Assembly: GCA_965112735.1 (NCBI GenBank)
Contig: OZ218955.1
Coordinates: 3,658,001 to 3,722,000 of the forward strand
Reading direction: 5' to 3'
Source of the DNA: Phaeosaccion multiseriatum
Lineage: Eukaryota > Ochrophyta, other classes
Length of the DNA stretch: 64,000 nucleotides
The position numbers and the translations under genes were made by a program. Shown one piece after another: positions 22,838-33,119 of the stretch. Every line of letters begins with the position of its first letter. Position 1 is the stretch's first letter. The notes beneath the pieces are model-generated. The model worked only from the letters and a program-made list of their open reading frames with translations. It did not search any database and was not told the DNA's origin.

Positions 22838-23798
22838 CCTCCTCCTCCTCCTCCTCCTCCTCCTCCTCCTCCTCCTCCTCCTCCTCCTCCTCCTCCTCCT
22901 CCTCCTCCTCCTCCTCCTCCTCCTCCTCCTCCTCCTCCTCCTCCTCCTCCTCCTCCTCCTCCTCCTCCTCCTCCTCCTCCTCCTCCTCCTCCTCCTCCTC
23001 CTCCTCCTCCTCCTCCTCCTCCTCCTCCTCCTCCCCCTCCTCCTGCACCTCCTCCTCCTCCTGCACCTCCTCCTCCTGCACCTCCTCCTCCTCCTCCCCC
23101 TCCTCCTCCTGCTCCTCCTCCTCCTCCTCCTCCTCCTCCTCCTCCTCCTCCTCCTCCTCCTCCTCCTCCTCCTCCTCCTCCTCCTCCTCCTCCTCCTCCT
23201 CCTCCTCCTCCTCCTCCTCCTCCTCCTCCTCCTCCTCCTCCTCCTCCTCCTCCTCCTCCTCCTCCTCCTCCTCCTCCTCCTCCTCCTCCTCCTCCTCCTC
23301 CTCCTCCTCCTCCTCCTCCTCCTCCTCCTCCTCCTCCTCCTCCTCCTCCTCCTCCTCCTCCTCCTCCTCCTCCTCCTCCTCCTCCTCCTCCTCCTCCTCC
23401 TCCTCCTCCTCCTCCTCCTCCTCCTCCTCCTCCTCCTCCTCCTCCTCCTCCTCCTCCTCCTCCTCCTCCTCCTCCTCCTCCTCCTCCTCCTTCTTCTTCT
23501 TCTTCTTCTTCTTCTTCTTCTTCTTCTTCTTCTTCTTCTTCTTCTTCTTCTTCTTCTTCTTCTTCTTCTCCACCTCCTTCTCCTCCTCCTCCTCCTCCTC
23601 CTCCTTCTTCTTCTTCTTCTTCTTCTTCTTCTTCTTCTTCTTCTTCTTCTTCTTCTTCTTCTTCTTCTCCTCCTCCTTCTCCTCCTCCTCCTCCTCCTTC
23701 TTCTTCTTCGTCTTCTTCTTCTTCTTCGTCTTCTTCTCCTCCTCCTCCTTCTCCTCCTCCCCCTCCCCCTCCTCCTCCTCCTCCTCCTCCTCCTTACG
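22838..23798. repeat. long CCT/CTT trinucleotide satellite (~0.96 kb)
   Basis: Almost pure CCT from 22838 to about 23490, then blocks of CTT alternating with CCT up to 23793. The plus strand is entirely pyrimidine over long stretches. Every frame is open and low complexity; these frames are not genes. Confidence 0.97.
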
Positions 23799-26700
23799 TA
23801 GAATGTTTTTGTTCCATCCAATCTGAAAGTCAAAGGCCCTGTCCTCGGCGGCGTGAGAGAATCGTATACGTCCCGTAGTATCGAGTAGTAGTGATTCCAA
23901 GTAAAATAGAAGCAGAGGACAAGAGCACGGGGCGAGGAGGGAGGAAAGAGCGGTCAGAAAGTTAGAGAGGGGCAACGCAGGCACAAAGGGGTGCATCACG
24001 GCGTCGAGGACAGCAAGAGCCGGAAGGTGGGAAAGAACACCCACAGCTGCTGGAGGGGCACGGCGGCAGGCAAGTGTCGCCTGTTAGAAGTCACTCTGTT
24101 GGACCAGACTAATCCCTCTCACATGTCGGTCCTGTTAGAAGTCACTCGGCTGGAGCAGACTAAGGCAAGGAAGCCCTCTCACATGTCAATCTGGTCCAAA
24201 AGAGTGACTTCGAACGTCAGCAAAGGCAACGTGCGGTTACTCACATGTTCGTAAGGGCGCCAGCAAGTTTGTATACTGCGCCCCCCCCCCCCCCGGTTCC
24301 AGGTCAGAGTAGTCCTCTTCAGTGTGCCTCGGCTCCTCCTGTGCCTCTTTAAGCTTGCTGTGAATCTGAAGTGGGAAGAACCGAGCGGTGGTCGCCAAGG
24401 ACGGGGCCCCCAAGTAGACACACAAGAGCATCAAGTGACGTCATCATCGCGTGAGAGGAGTCGAGTAGAGGAAAGTGGGAGGGGATACTCCACGCTGAGC
24501 GTCAGCCACGCACCAGCCACAGCAGACTAGCTAACACACGCAAGAATTGAATGAATGGAGGCATCGGGCTCATCGTCGTGGACCACCAGTTCAGGCCAGG
24601 CACACAGACAGGCCGGTAGCAAGGAGGAGAGATGAGGTTCGTAACCCTCTGCCCTCTGTTTGTACTTGTCCTTGTGCTTCGGCAGCAGCATCTTACCTTA
24701 GGGCCCAGGCTTTGGAGCTCCACAAAGATGCGCTGGTGGAGTAGCGTCGAAAGCTTCGAGCTCAACGCCTTGACACCGAGCTTGGCGCCCTTGCCCATCA
24801 GCTTCTTGAAGTCGTCATGTCCATTGAAAAACTTCATCTCCTTCTCCTCGCTCTTGCTGGAATACACGAATACCCACCCGTCTTGGAGCCAGTATTTGCT
24901 GCCTTTGCTGTTCGTGTGGAGAAGGAGTTCTTTGGCAGACGCCATCGACATGCACCCTTGTTTTCCCACCATGTCGGCCTTGGTCACTACGCCAATGGCA
25001 CGACTGCGCCACTTCATGTCCTTGACGAACCCGAAGGTTTCATCGTTCTTTTGCCGCCCAACCATCCAATGCAGCAGGAGAAGGAGACGACCAGCCCACA
25101 AAAAACATGGAGCGAAAAGGGCAAGAGGGGTGGGGGGGGGGGTGAGTCGAGGGCGTCACGTCACGCATAGCTCCGCGCTTCTTCTCATCGGTGACGACGC
25201 AACGCACACCATCACTCGTCTAACACCATGCCGCGGGACACAAGCGTGCACCGGTATTGTAGCTATGTCCTCATGCGAGTCCTTGGGCCCTCTTTCCGAC
25301 TCACAGCAATGTCTAAGATGCCTTCCGCGAGGACGAGAATGATGGTGTTGTGGGGTTCGGCGTACTTCTCCACGACCTTCCTGGGATCGTGCATGAGAGT
25401 TCCCTCTCCCGCTTTCGTCTCCTCCTCCCCCTCCTGGGCTGAGGCGGCCACAGCCCCAGACGAGAAGCTGCTGCTGGAGTCGCTGGTGACGATCAAGCCG
25501 GGCAAGTCGATGACCGTAAGGTTGGCTGAATCCTTGTTCTCGATCCTTATCTTCATGCCGTGTGCAGAGAAGACCTTCTCGGTGCCTGACCTCATTTCCT
25601 GCTTTCGGATTGTCGTCAGCTCTTTGATTGCCTCGGTCAACTTGAGACACAGCCAGCACACGCACACGCAGCGAAGCCAAGAAACAGAAACAAAGAGGTG
25701 AAATCAGAGCGACACTTGCCGTGAGGGAAATGGCGGGCAAGCAAGCGCGGATGATTCTGCTCTTTGTCTTGCTTTGGTGTTCTTTCGAATACAAACAGAG
25801 GCATGATGATGAAGTACAACGTCGGTTTTGCCCTTCCCTCCTGCTTGGGCTGCCTAGTCTGCAACAGCCAGCAGGGCGGGCCGCGCCACCAGGGTCCCTG
25901 CCTGCCCCCTCACCTCTTGTAGGGAAGTCAGCTCCCTTTCTTCGCGGCGTTGCTCGTCGCGGCCGTTGAGGGCGTCCAACCAAACGGAGGCTGAGAAGCC
26001 ATCCCCCTCCTTGTAACGCATCTGAACCTCCGTGGGGAAAACAGTCGTCGTGCCCTTCCCCTTCGGGAAGTGGACGCCGGAGAGTCTAGCCGTGGTTGGG
26101 GGGGGGGGGAGGAGGCATGGAGGCATGGGCATGCATTCAAAAGGGCGAAGGGAAACGAGCGCGCGAGGGGTCAGACGCAGGGTGGAGGACGAGCCAAGCA
26201 AGGGCCAAAAGCCAACAAGCAAGGTAAAGGGGAGGAGAGTGGGGAGGGAAGTTCAAACACAACGAGAAGGGCATTGAGAGTAGGGCGGGCTGATAGAGTC
26301 TCGCTGAGCCAGCTGCTTCGCACCTTTCGAGAAGAGAAGACTTGCCGGACGACTGCTCACCTGATGGAAAGGGAAGAAGAAGGGACAGAGAGCAGGCAGG
26401 TGGGTGGGGGGAGCGAGAAAAGGAGGGCGGGTGGCGCGGGGGGGGTGGGACGCCAGCGAGGAGGGGCTGTGTGTGAGTGGTTAGGACGAGCCATCTGCCT
26501 GGACTGCGGCCTGGGGCAAATAGGGAGAGCAAGACGCGGGAGGCAGAGAGGATCCAACCCCACAGTGAAGATCGAAGAGCCACAGCGAACTACGCACCGA
26601 CCACCACGATGCGGGGGAGATCCAATCCATCCTCGCCGCCACCAAGGTCATCTATGCCTTCCCGCTGGATCTGGGTCGGTAGTGCGTAGAGATGCGAGGA

Positions 26701-27093
26701 TCAGCCCCCGATGGCAGCCATGACGAGGAGTGACGAGCGAGGCCGAGTATCGGAAAAGGAGGAATGAAGAAAAAAGGGAGAGAAGGAGGGTGCCGGGCAT
26801 CGCTAAAACGCAGGTGCATAGCTAGCTGGCAGATGTACTCGCAGCTGCTGCTACCACCCGCCCGCAGGCTCGCTCGTCTCGGCGTGTGCGTCCTCGCCAA
26901 GGAAGCAAGGCAACATGACCCAAGAGCCCCAGCTACTATGTAATACGCTACGCACCTCGGCGCGCAGGTTGTCGACGTGGTTAAAGAGCTCGGCCACTTC
27001 TTTCATTGTGCGGGTGGGGGTGGGGGGAGACGAAGGCGTCGTGACACTGGCCACGGGTGCACGCATGATCGCTTGTGCTTCTTGAGTCGGCAT
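23799..27093 (-). pseudogene. 3'-truncated dynamin-like GTPase paralogue
   Basis: Inverted copy of the intact gene at 51.2-56.0 kb. Exons 1-6 are recognisable with intact splice sites and frame: start MPTQEAQAIMRAPVAS at 27093, P-loop GEQSSGKSS, DLPG, GVVTKAD. Exon 7 has lost about 260 bp (joined at CAGTATACAAA/CTTGCTGG) and holds a G-run (EPGGGG); the frame closes soon after. Similarity stops inside exon 8 at 23799, at the satellite edge, so the C-terminal GTPase effector region is missing. Frame preservation over ~1.1 kb of coding sequence suggests recent loss, or that a truncated GTPase-domain protein is still made. Confidence 0.75.
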
Positions 27094-27145
27094 GGTGCTG
27101 AAGTGAGTTGCTTTCGCAGCAGGAAGGGGGACGCTGCTGCTGTGC

Positions 27146-27185
<40 letters not shown>

Positions 27186-27602
27186 TTTTTTTCAATGCTT
27201 CTTTTCTTCTTTTCTTCTTCCCGCCCCCCCCCTTTGCCCCGCCCTGCCTTTGCTTCTTTTCTTCTTTTTCCCGCCTTTGCTTCTTTTCTTCCATCAATGA
27301 AAAAAATAAACCGCACCATTATTTATAGCCCCTTTTTTTCTCCGGTTTTTTTTTCTCTCTCTCTCTAGTTAGGCACTTTTCCATACATAAATCAATAGCA
27401 GCTAGTTAGCAACAAGACAGTCAGCGGCAGCAGCAGCTGCAGCAGGGGGCTGCACTAATGAATTTTTGGCGCGCACCCAGCCATTAACCCCCACCCCCCC
27501 TCCCTTTCTCCTTTCTCCCCCTAAAGAGCAGCTCCGCAGCGTAGACGCAGACGCCACCTCATCGTGCTTGCGGAGACGCACAGAACTTTTCGCGGTTGAG
27601 AC

Positions 27603-28244
27603 ATGGAGGACATGGAGGAAGCAACAACCGTGGCATTGGGGGAGATGGATGATGGCATTGCAAGAATTTTTTCTTCTGCCATGGGTGGACTTCCAGACAA
27701 GTGGGTCGTTCCATTAAATGATTTCTCCCCTGCGGTGGCGCAACGGCAAAGACTATTGATGATTTGTGGTGTCTCTACCCGAGCAGGGACGAGCATGAGC
27801 GCCCAAGCAAGTGTAGGAACAATCGCAACGGGAGGACGAGGAGGAGGACATGATGGTGGAGTCGCTCCTTTTAGCACTACGGTACAAGAACCAGCAGGCC
27901 GAGGGAGGAGGAGGAGGAGGAGGAGGAGGAGGAGGAGGAGGAGGAGGAGGAGGAGGAGGAGGAGGAGGAGGAGGAGGAGGAGGAGGAGGAGGAGGAGGAG
28001 GAGGAGGAGGAGGAGGAGGAGGAGGAGGAGGAGGAGGAGGAGGAGGAGGAGGAGGAGGAGGAGGAGGAGGAGGAGGAGGAGGAGGAGGAGGAGGAGGAGG
28101 AGGAGGAGGAGGAGGAGGAGGAGGAGGAGGTGGAGGAGGTGGAGGAGGAGGAGGTGGAGGAGGAGGAGGAGGAGGAGGGAAGAACTGCTCTTCTTCAGTA
28201 GAGCCCCGAAGGCGCTCTCCTTCTTCATGTCTTGGACCAGCAGA
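27603..28244 (+). pseudogene. degenerate copy of the 50.1-50.7 kb hypothetical gene
   Basis: Counterpart of the minus-strand frame at 50066-50683. The start (MEDMEEATTVAL) and EMDDGIAR are kept, but indels shift the frame after IAR, and a ~270-bp GGA array interrupts the rest. Probably non-functional. Confidence 0.5.
27905..28178. repeat. GGA trinucleotide array (~0.27 kb)
   Basis: About 90 GGA units with a few GGT variants at the right end. The homologous array in the inverted partner (50254-50312) has only about 19 units, so it has expanded or contracted several-fold since duplication. Confidence 0.95.
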
Positions 28245-28426
28245 TCTTTGCCTCTCAACCCCCGGCCGGGAGGCGGCCTCCAGCACTCAGTGACCACCGT
28301 GACAAGGAGCCTCTTACCCTCTCCTTGACTTGACCTTGGCTCTGGCTTTACTCGACCTGGCCTGACTTGGTTCGGACTAGACTTGACCTTTGCTCTGGGC
28401 CGCTTGCCGCTCTCCCTCCCCGCCAG

Positions 28427-28824
28427 CGATGACCGGTGTGTGTTCTTCGAGGACTGCTGCTCGGACTTCGACGCCCTGTGCGATGATGTCGTTCCCTCCT
28501 TGACCTCAGACGGTGAGGATCCGGCGCCCACCCCCATACCAGCCGCTTAGGCCCCTGATAGCGCCAGCGAAGCTCCGGGCTGCTCTTGGTACATGTGGTG
28601 AGAAGCAAGTCAAACGCGCTGGAGGGGCTTAGACGTAGACCTCTCATGTGCATGCCTATTTGACATCCTCCTGCGTATGTGTGTGCATGTGTGTGTATGC
28701 GTTGTATGTGTGTATGTGTGTGTGTGCATGTGTATGTGCCGCTCTCTCTCTCCGGCCTCCTAGCGCTGAGCCATGCACCGAGCTGGAAGACTGCTGCGAG
28801 GACTACGACACTCTGTGCATCTGA
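28427..28824 (+). CDS. somatomedin-B-like Cys-rich exons, copy 2 (partial gene)
   Basis: Duplicate of the exons at 17.47-17.87 kb: 28427-28512 (CVFFEDCCSDFDALC) and 28764-28824 (CTELEDCCEDYDTLCI, stop). The Cys residues and splice-like borders are kept. Sequence upstream of 28246 is unrelated (inverted block with a GGA array), so any further 5' exons differ from copy 1; at least one copy may be an orphaned 3' end. Confidence 0.4.
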
Positions 28825-29184
28825 ACGTCTTCACATTAGAGATTGACATACACTACATGATCTACGCACCCAAGTAGGGCACACGGTAGAGCGAACTTGG
28901 CAGAAGAAGTCCCTTAGCTACTTCTCTTCGCTCTAGCCGATGTATAGACTCCCACAGGCTTCAGGGCTTTCGCAAACAAGCCAGCGCCGCCACCGCCTCG
29001 TCAGTTCTCTTGCCTGAATGATTAGGCGCCGAAAGATCGACCAACAAGGGCATTCTACATGCAAAAGCCCACGTCTCTACATGTGTTGGTCGCATAATGG
29101 GAGCAGGTTTGAATGAAAGAGAAGGGACACCCCCGGGGATTCGCTGACAGGCTGAGACTACCAGCTAGTTGCGATTTCTCTCAA

Positions 29185-31170
29185 ATGCTCCGCCCGGGGC
29201 ATTCGCCTCGTGAGAGGCTTCTTGGGTGGGGCGCATCGCTGACTGCTCTTGCATGGCTCTGTCCTATCTTTATCGGGGGTACTTTCGACACACCGGCCGG
29301 TGCCGATTGCGGCTACACGCTCGACTACAGCAAGTCCGTGATCTGGTGAGGCAGTGGGGAAAGAGCGGGAGAGCTAGAATATCAAGAAGGTAACGATTCC
29401 TGTATCTTCTTCTCGATGGCCTCGCTGCAGTGACTCAGAGGGATGCTCTGTCAGCCGGACTTTGCACGCATTGATGTGTACCTACCCCGCGTCTCCTTTG
29501 GGAGGAAACGAAGAGACCGGCACAGCCAAGTGTAAGAGATGCACTCTCGAAGACGAGGTGCGTAAACACAGTAGGCAGAGTGAACCATGCTGGCCTTGTG
29601 ATATGTTATGCCCCGAGCGGAGGGCCATGGAGGGGCTATTAATCGAGCGTTCCAAGAGCACTAAGCAGCTTAAACAAGCATGCGGTGACGAGGGCTCCTT
29701 TCTCTTCCCTTCAGCCTCCCTCGAGGTCAATACATCTATCCGCTCATGCGAAGAAGAGCGACCTCGCACCGTGCACTCCCTGACTCCCTTCCCCCTACTC
29801 CCTATCAACCGACCCAAAACGCAGACGATCATTGCCGACTTCATGGCCCAGCAGAGCCTTGACCCCGAGTGGTCAGGAGGGCCTCTCGGTGAGGATGGCG
29901 CCGGCTCTTTCCCTTGCTCAGATATGGACATGCCTTGGTCGACGCAAGCCTCGGACGACAGCGCAGCAGGCGACTCCGTTCACCTGCATCGTCGGGCTCC
30001 GCTCCAGCCGCCATCCTCCGGCTCTGATGCTGATACCGACGTGAGCGGCACAGTGGCAACTACTTGGTCGGCGGAGGGCGAAGAGGGGGGGGCTGATGAG
30101 CCAGCAGCAGCGTATGATGGGCCTTTGACGTGTCCAAACCGGCAGTAGCCATCCTGGTGATGAGGCCACTCCGACGAAAGTGCGAGGAGCAGGCGAAGAA
30201 CACCGTCTCCTTCCCTTTCTGTTTCCTCTTCTCCTTCCCCTGTTGGTACAAGGGCACGCCGGCAATAGCAGCACTGAAGGGAAGAGCCAGGCCGGTGGCA
30301 GTGGAGAGAGGAAGAATGCCAGCCGCAGCGCGATGGAGGAGCCGTACAGCAGGTTTCGCTTCGACGCGGGCAGCGAGGCGCCCCCCGACAAGACTTATCG
30401 CGACTCGAACTTCGTCCGCGAGTCCCCTCCCGTGGGCCGTGGGGGAGGGGGAAGTGGTGCTCTGGCCAAGCTCCCGTCCGCGCGACTCTCCCCACCCAAG
30501 CGTTGGTTCTTCAGCAGGCAGCAGTTTGACAACTGCGAGACACGTGGGTGGACGACCACTGTGGGCGCCAGAGGAGCTCTTCACCAACCACACTCAGCAC
30601 ACGCTGCTGTCCGCTGAGACGACTGAGACCACAGACACGGCTGAGACCACTGAGACGGCTGAGACCACTGAGACGGCTGAGACCACTGAGACGGCTGAGA
30701 CCACTGAGACGGCTGAGACCACTGAGACGGCTGAGACCACTGAGACGGCTGAGACCACTGAGACGGCTGAGACCACTGAGACGGCTGAGACCACTAAGAC
30801 GGCTGAGACCACTGAGACGGCTGAGACCACTGAGACGGCTGAGACCACTGAGACGGCTGAGACCACTGAGACGGCTGAGACCACTGAGACGGCTGAGACC
30901 ACTGAGACGGCTGAGACCACTGAGACGGCTGAGACCACTGAGACGGCTGAGACCACTGAGACGGCTGAGACCACTGAGACGGCTGAGACCACTGAGACGG
31001 CTGAGACCACTGACACGGAGGGTTCGGGGTGGAGCGGCTCGTCGCTTGGGGCCACGGACGGACAATGGGACTCTCTCCGCGTCATAGCGGCGGCGGCGGG
31101 GCTGGCAGGGGTGGTGGCGGTGTGTAGGGCGGCGGCTGGGAGGTGCGGCAGAGCCCCTGTTGACTGTTGA
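29185..31170 (+). CDS. Cys-rich surface protein with Thr/Glu minisatellite domain (family member 3, copy 2)
   Basis: Duplicate of the gene at 18.2-20.3 kb with the same exon borders: exon 1 about 29185-29345 (leader LTALAWLCPIFIGG, ADCGYTLDY), exon 2 29431-29557 (CDSEGCS, LMCTYP, CKRCTLE), exon 3 probably from 29855. About 22 TETAET units follow, then the same hydrophobic C-terminus and stop. Relative to copy 1 it has a 2-base deletion near 30137 and one extra base near 30395, so one continuous frame is broken here. Whether both proteins survive depends on where the middle introns lie. The leader region also differs (CDFSQMLRPGHSP). Confidence 0.5.
30616..31015. repeat. 18-bp coding minisatellite, about 22 units
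   Basis: Same GAGACCACTGAGACGGCT unit as at 19.7 kb, with one AAGACGGCT variant; shorter by about three units. Confidence 0.95.
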
Positions 31171-31706
31171 GTGATTCCATTTCAGTACACTGCGCGTGTG
31201 GAGGAACTTGGGAGGAGTGATTGATTGCTGTGCGTACGTGCTTCCGTATCTACCCTTCCTAAGGCAGCGATTCCTAAAGGGTAGTTGCGTGTTGCCTACT
31301 CGCTTTACATACGTAGTGTTGTCTACTTTGCATACATACAGTAGTGTGCTGCCGAACTACACCCCCATGCACATGCGCGAGGTGGAGCCCTTCACACGCT
31401 CCACTCCGCTCAGTGATTGCCCGGCTGGCAGACAGAGGAAATCCTTATCGGTCTCCCTCCCTACACGCCAACCCCTGCACTTAGCTGAGCTTAGCATAGG
31501 GTTAGGTAAGTAGGCAGCTTAGCTTCGCTAGAAACAGACGCGCACATGGACTCCGCTACCATGTCAAGCTGTGCGCGTCGTCACCTCCACTTCACATCTA
31601 CCCCGCTGCTTGTCGGTCTCACTTTCACGCCGCAGCACGAGGGACTCCGAGTCGACACGACGGGATTGCCGAGGGTGCTCTGCCGTTCGCTCACTCCGGC
31701 ACAGCG

Positions 31707-33119
31707 TTACGGAATGACTGAGACGGCCCTCCTCTGGCCCTGGCTGCTGGCCCCGCCCCCACCGCGAATAACGGATTCGAACCCTCGCCTGGGCCCACAT
31801 CCAGGTCGTCGCTCGACTCGCCCCACCTGCCGCTGCGGTGCCTTTTCATGATCACGGGACGAAGACGGTCCAAGCTCTCCTTTCCTCCGAGCCCTCCCAA
31901 CCGCACACGCGCCCACACCCGACACCTCGGGCCCGCAGACGTCAACTCTGTGGTGACTCACAGGGGCCCGCAAGTCGACGCCTTGGAGGTTGACCATGCC
32001 ACCCCATTCGCTCGTGCAGCCCTCACTCACGAGCACCACCGGCCAGCGACGGATCTGCTGCTTGTCCTTCCGCCGCTGCACCTCAGCCCGCGAGGGCCGC
32101 CGAAGCACAACGAAAGGACGAGTATGAGCTACCGCTACTCCAATTCGTTCCATTCCTTCATCTCCATGGCGCTCCCCATGTTGCCCCCCTTGGTGCTTCT
32201 GCCCCTTGTCCGGCTTCCGTCTGGTGCCATCCTCTCTCCTGGGGCTCGCCGTGGACGGTGCCGTGAAGGGCCTGCGGGGCGTGGCCTTGCTACTCTGTGG
32301 GCCCTGTGGGGTGGGTGGGGCATATGGGATGAATGCCCCTCTCCAACCATCTTGCGTTCCGTGTCGCATCACTTGGGCGGTGGTATCCCCGACTCCATTC
32401 TTCCCCTCCTCCCTACTTGCTCCTCCCTTCTCCTCTTCCTCCTGCTCTTCCTCCTGCTCCTCCTCCTCCTCCTCCTCCTTCTCCTCCTCCTCCTCCTCCT
32501 CCTCCTTCTCCTCCTCCTCCTCCTCCTTCCCCTCCTCCTCCTCCTCCTCCTCCTGCTCCTTCTCCTCCTCCTCGGTGCCCTGGGGCTGGGTCTGCAGCTG
32601 TAGCTGCGGCTGTAGCACCGACGCGTCTGCGAAGACGGGCCCCCCGGGAGACCGAGGGGCCCAATTCCCACGTCCCAAATAGTCCCTCTCGCCGCTGTCG
32701 TAGGCTGCCGGCCCGGGGGATTCTGCGCGCTCCAAAACAAAGGCGCTCTTTGCAGTAACGCGAGCCGTGCCAGGCCGCCGGAACTGAGACAGCAGGGCGA
32801 GGGCGTCGCCTCTGTCTCTCCTATCCAGCTCCATCCGTCGTCCTCCGCCCCCCCCTTCGGCCCCTGCTGCCGTCTGAGGTCTCACTCTCAGCTGCCTCGT
32901 CCTCCTGCGGCTTGCGCCTTCCCTCGGTGGCGGTGGTCTCTTGGATCCGTCTCTATAATACTCCCTTCGATACGCCTCTGAGGCTGATAAGGGCCCCGTC
33001 TGGGTGGGTAAGGCCTCTTTTGAGCACGCTGTCGTTTCAGGGACAGAGAGCGTGCCTGCTGTTGTTCCTTTGCCGTCTACGCCCTTGGAGGGACACACAG
33101 GAAGAGGTGGAGGCACCAA
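31707..33119 (-). CDS. SHIPPO/PGP-motif protein, probably microtubule or axoneme associated
   Basis: An open minus-strand frame of up to 470 codons ends at 31707. The first in-frame ATG of note starts MELDRRDRGDALALL (about 32833); upstream residues may belong to this or an earlier exon, so the start is unresolved. The diagnostic part is RAESPGPAAYDSGERDY followed by SPGGPVFADA, a PGPxxY motif typical of SHIPPO/ODF3-type proteins that bind axonemal or cortical microtubules. A long Glu/Lys tract (encoded by a CTC/TCC-rich stretch at 32.4-32.57 kb) and a basic C-terminus follow. The 3' third lies inside the duplicated segment and has a broken copy at 20.8-21.1 kb. Family call rests on one motif. 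Confidence 0.5.
   Translation of the reverse strand: MVPPPLPVCPSKGVDGKGTTAGTLSVPETTACSKEALPTQTGPLSASEAYRREYYRDGSKRPPPPREGASRRRTRQLRVRPQTAAGAEGGGGGRRMELDRRDRGDALALLSQFRRPGTARVTAKSAFVLERAESPGPAAYDSGERDYLGRGNWAPRSPGGPVFADASVLQPQLQLQTQPQGTEEEEKEQEEEEEEEGKEEEEEEKEEEEEEEEKEEEEEEEQEEEQEEEEKGGASREEGKNGVGDTTAQVMRHGTQDGWRGAFIPYAPPTPQGPQSSKATPRRPFTAPSTASPRREDGTRRKPDKGQKHQGGQHGERHGDEGMERIGVAVAHTRPFVVLRRPSRAEVQRRKDKQQIRRWPVVLVSEGCTSEWGGMVNLQGVDLRAPVSHHRVDVCGPEVSGVGACAVGRARRKGELGPSSSRDHEKAPQRQVGRVERRPGCGPRRGFESVIRGGGGASSQGQRRAVSVIP

Larger units (their letters stand above)
23799..28244. repeat. inverted segmental duplication, copy A (partner 50190-54647)
   Basis: About 4.45 kb matching 50190-54647 in reverse complement, including introns and flanks. 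The right edge (28244) coincides with the start of the 3.8-kb direct duplication at 28246; the left edge coincides with the CCT satellite. Confidence 0.9.
28246..32043. repeat. segmental duplication, copy 2 (direct partner at 17293-21137)
   Basis: About 3.8 kb in the same orientation as copy 1. Differences are scattered substitutions, short indels and fewer minisatellite units. Confidence 0.9.

Noticed and set aside
22838-23878. Open frames of 337-404 codons (poly-Ser, poly-Pro, poly-Glu, poly-Arg) over the CCT/CTT satellite
   Set aside because: Pure trinucleotide repeat open in nearly all frames; no flanking gene structure.
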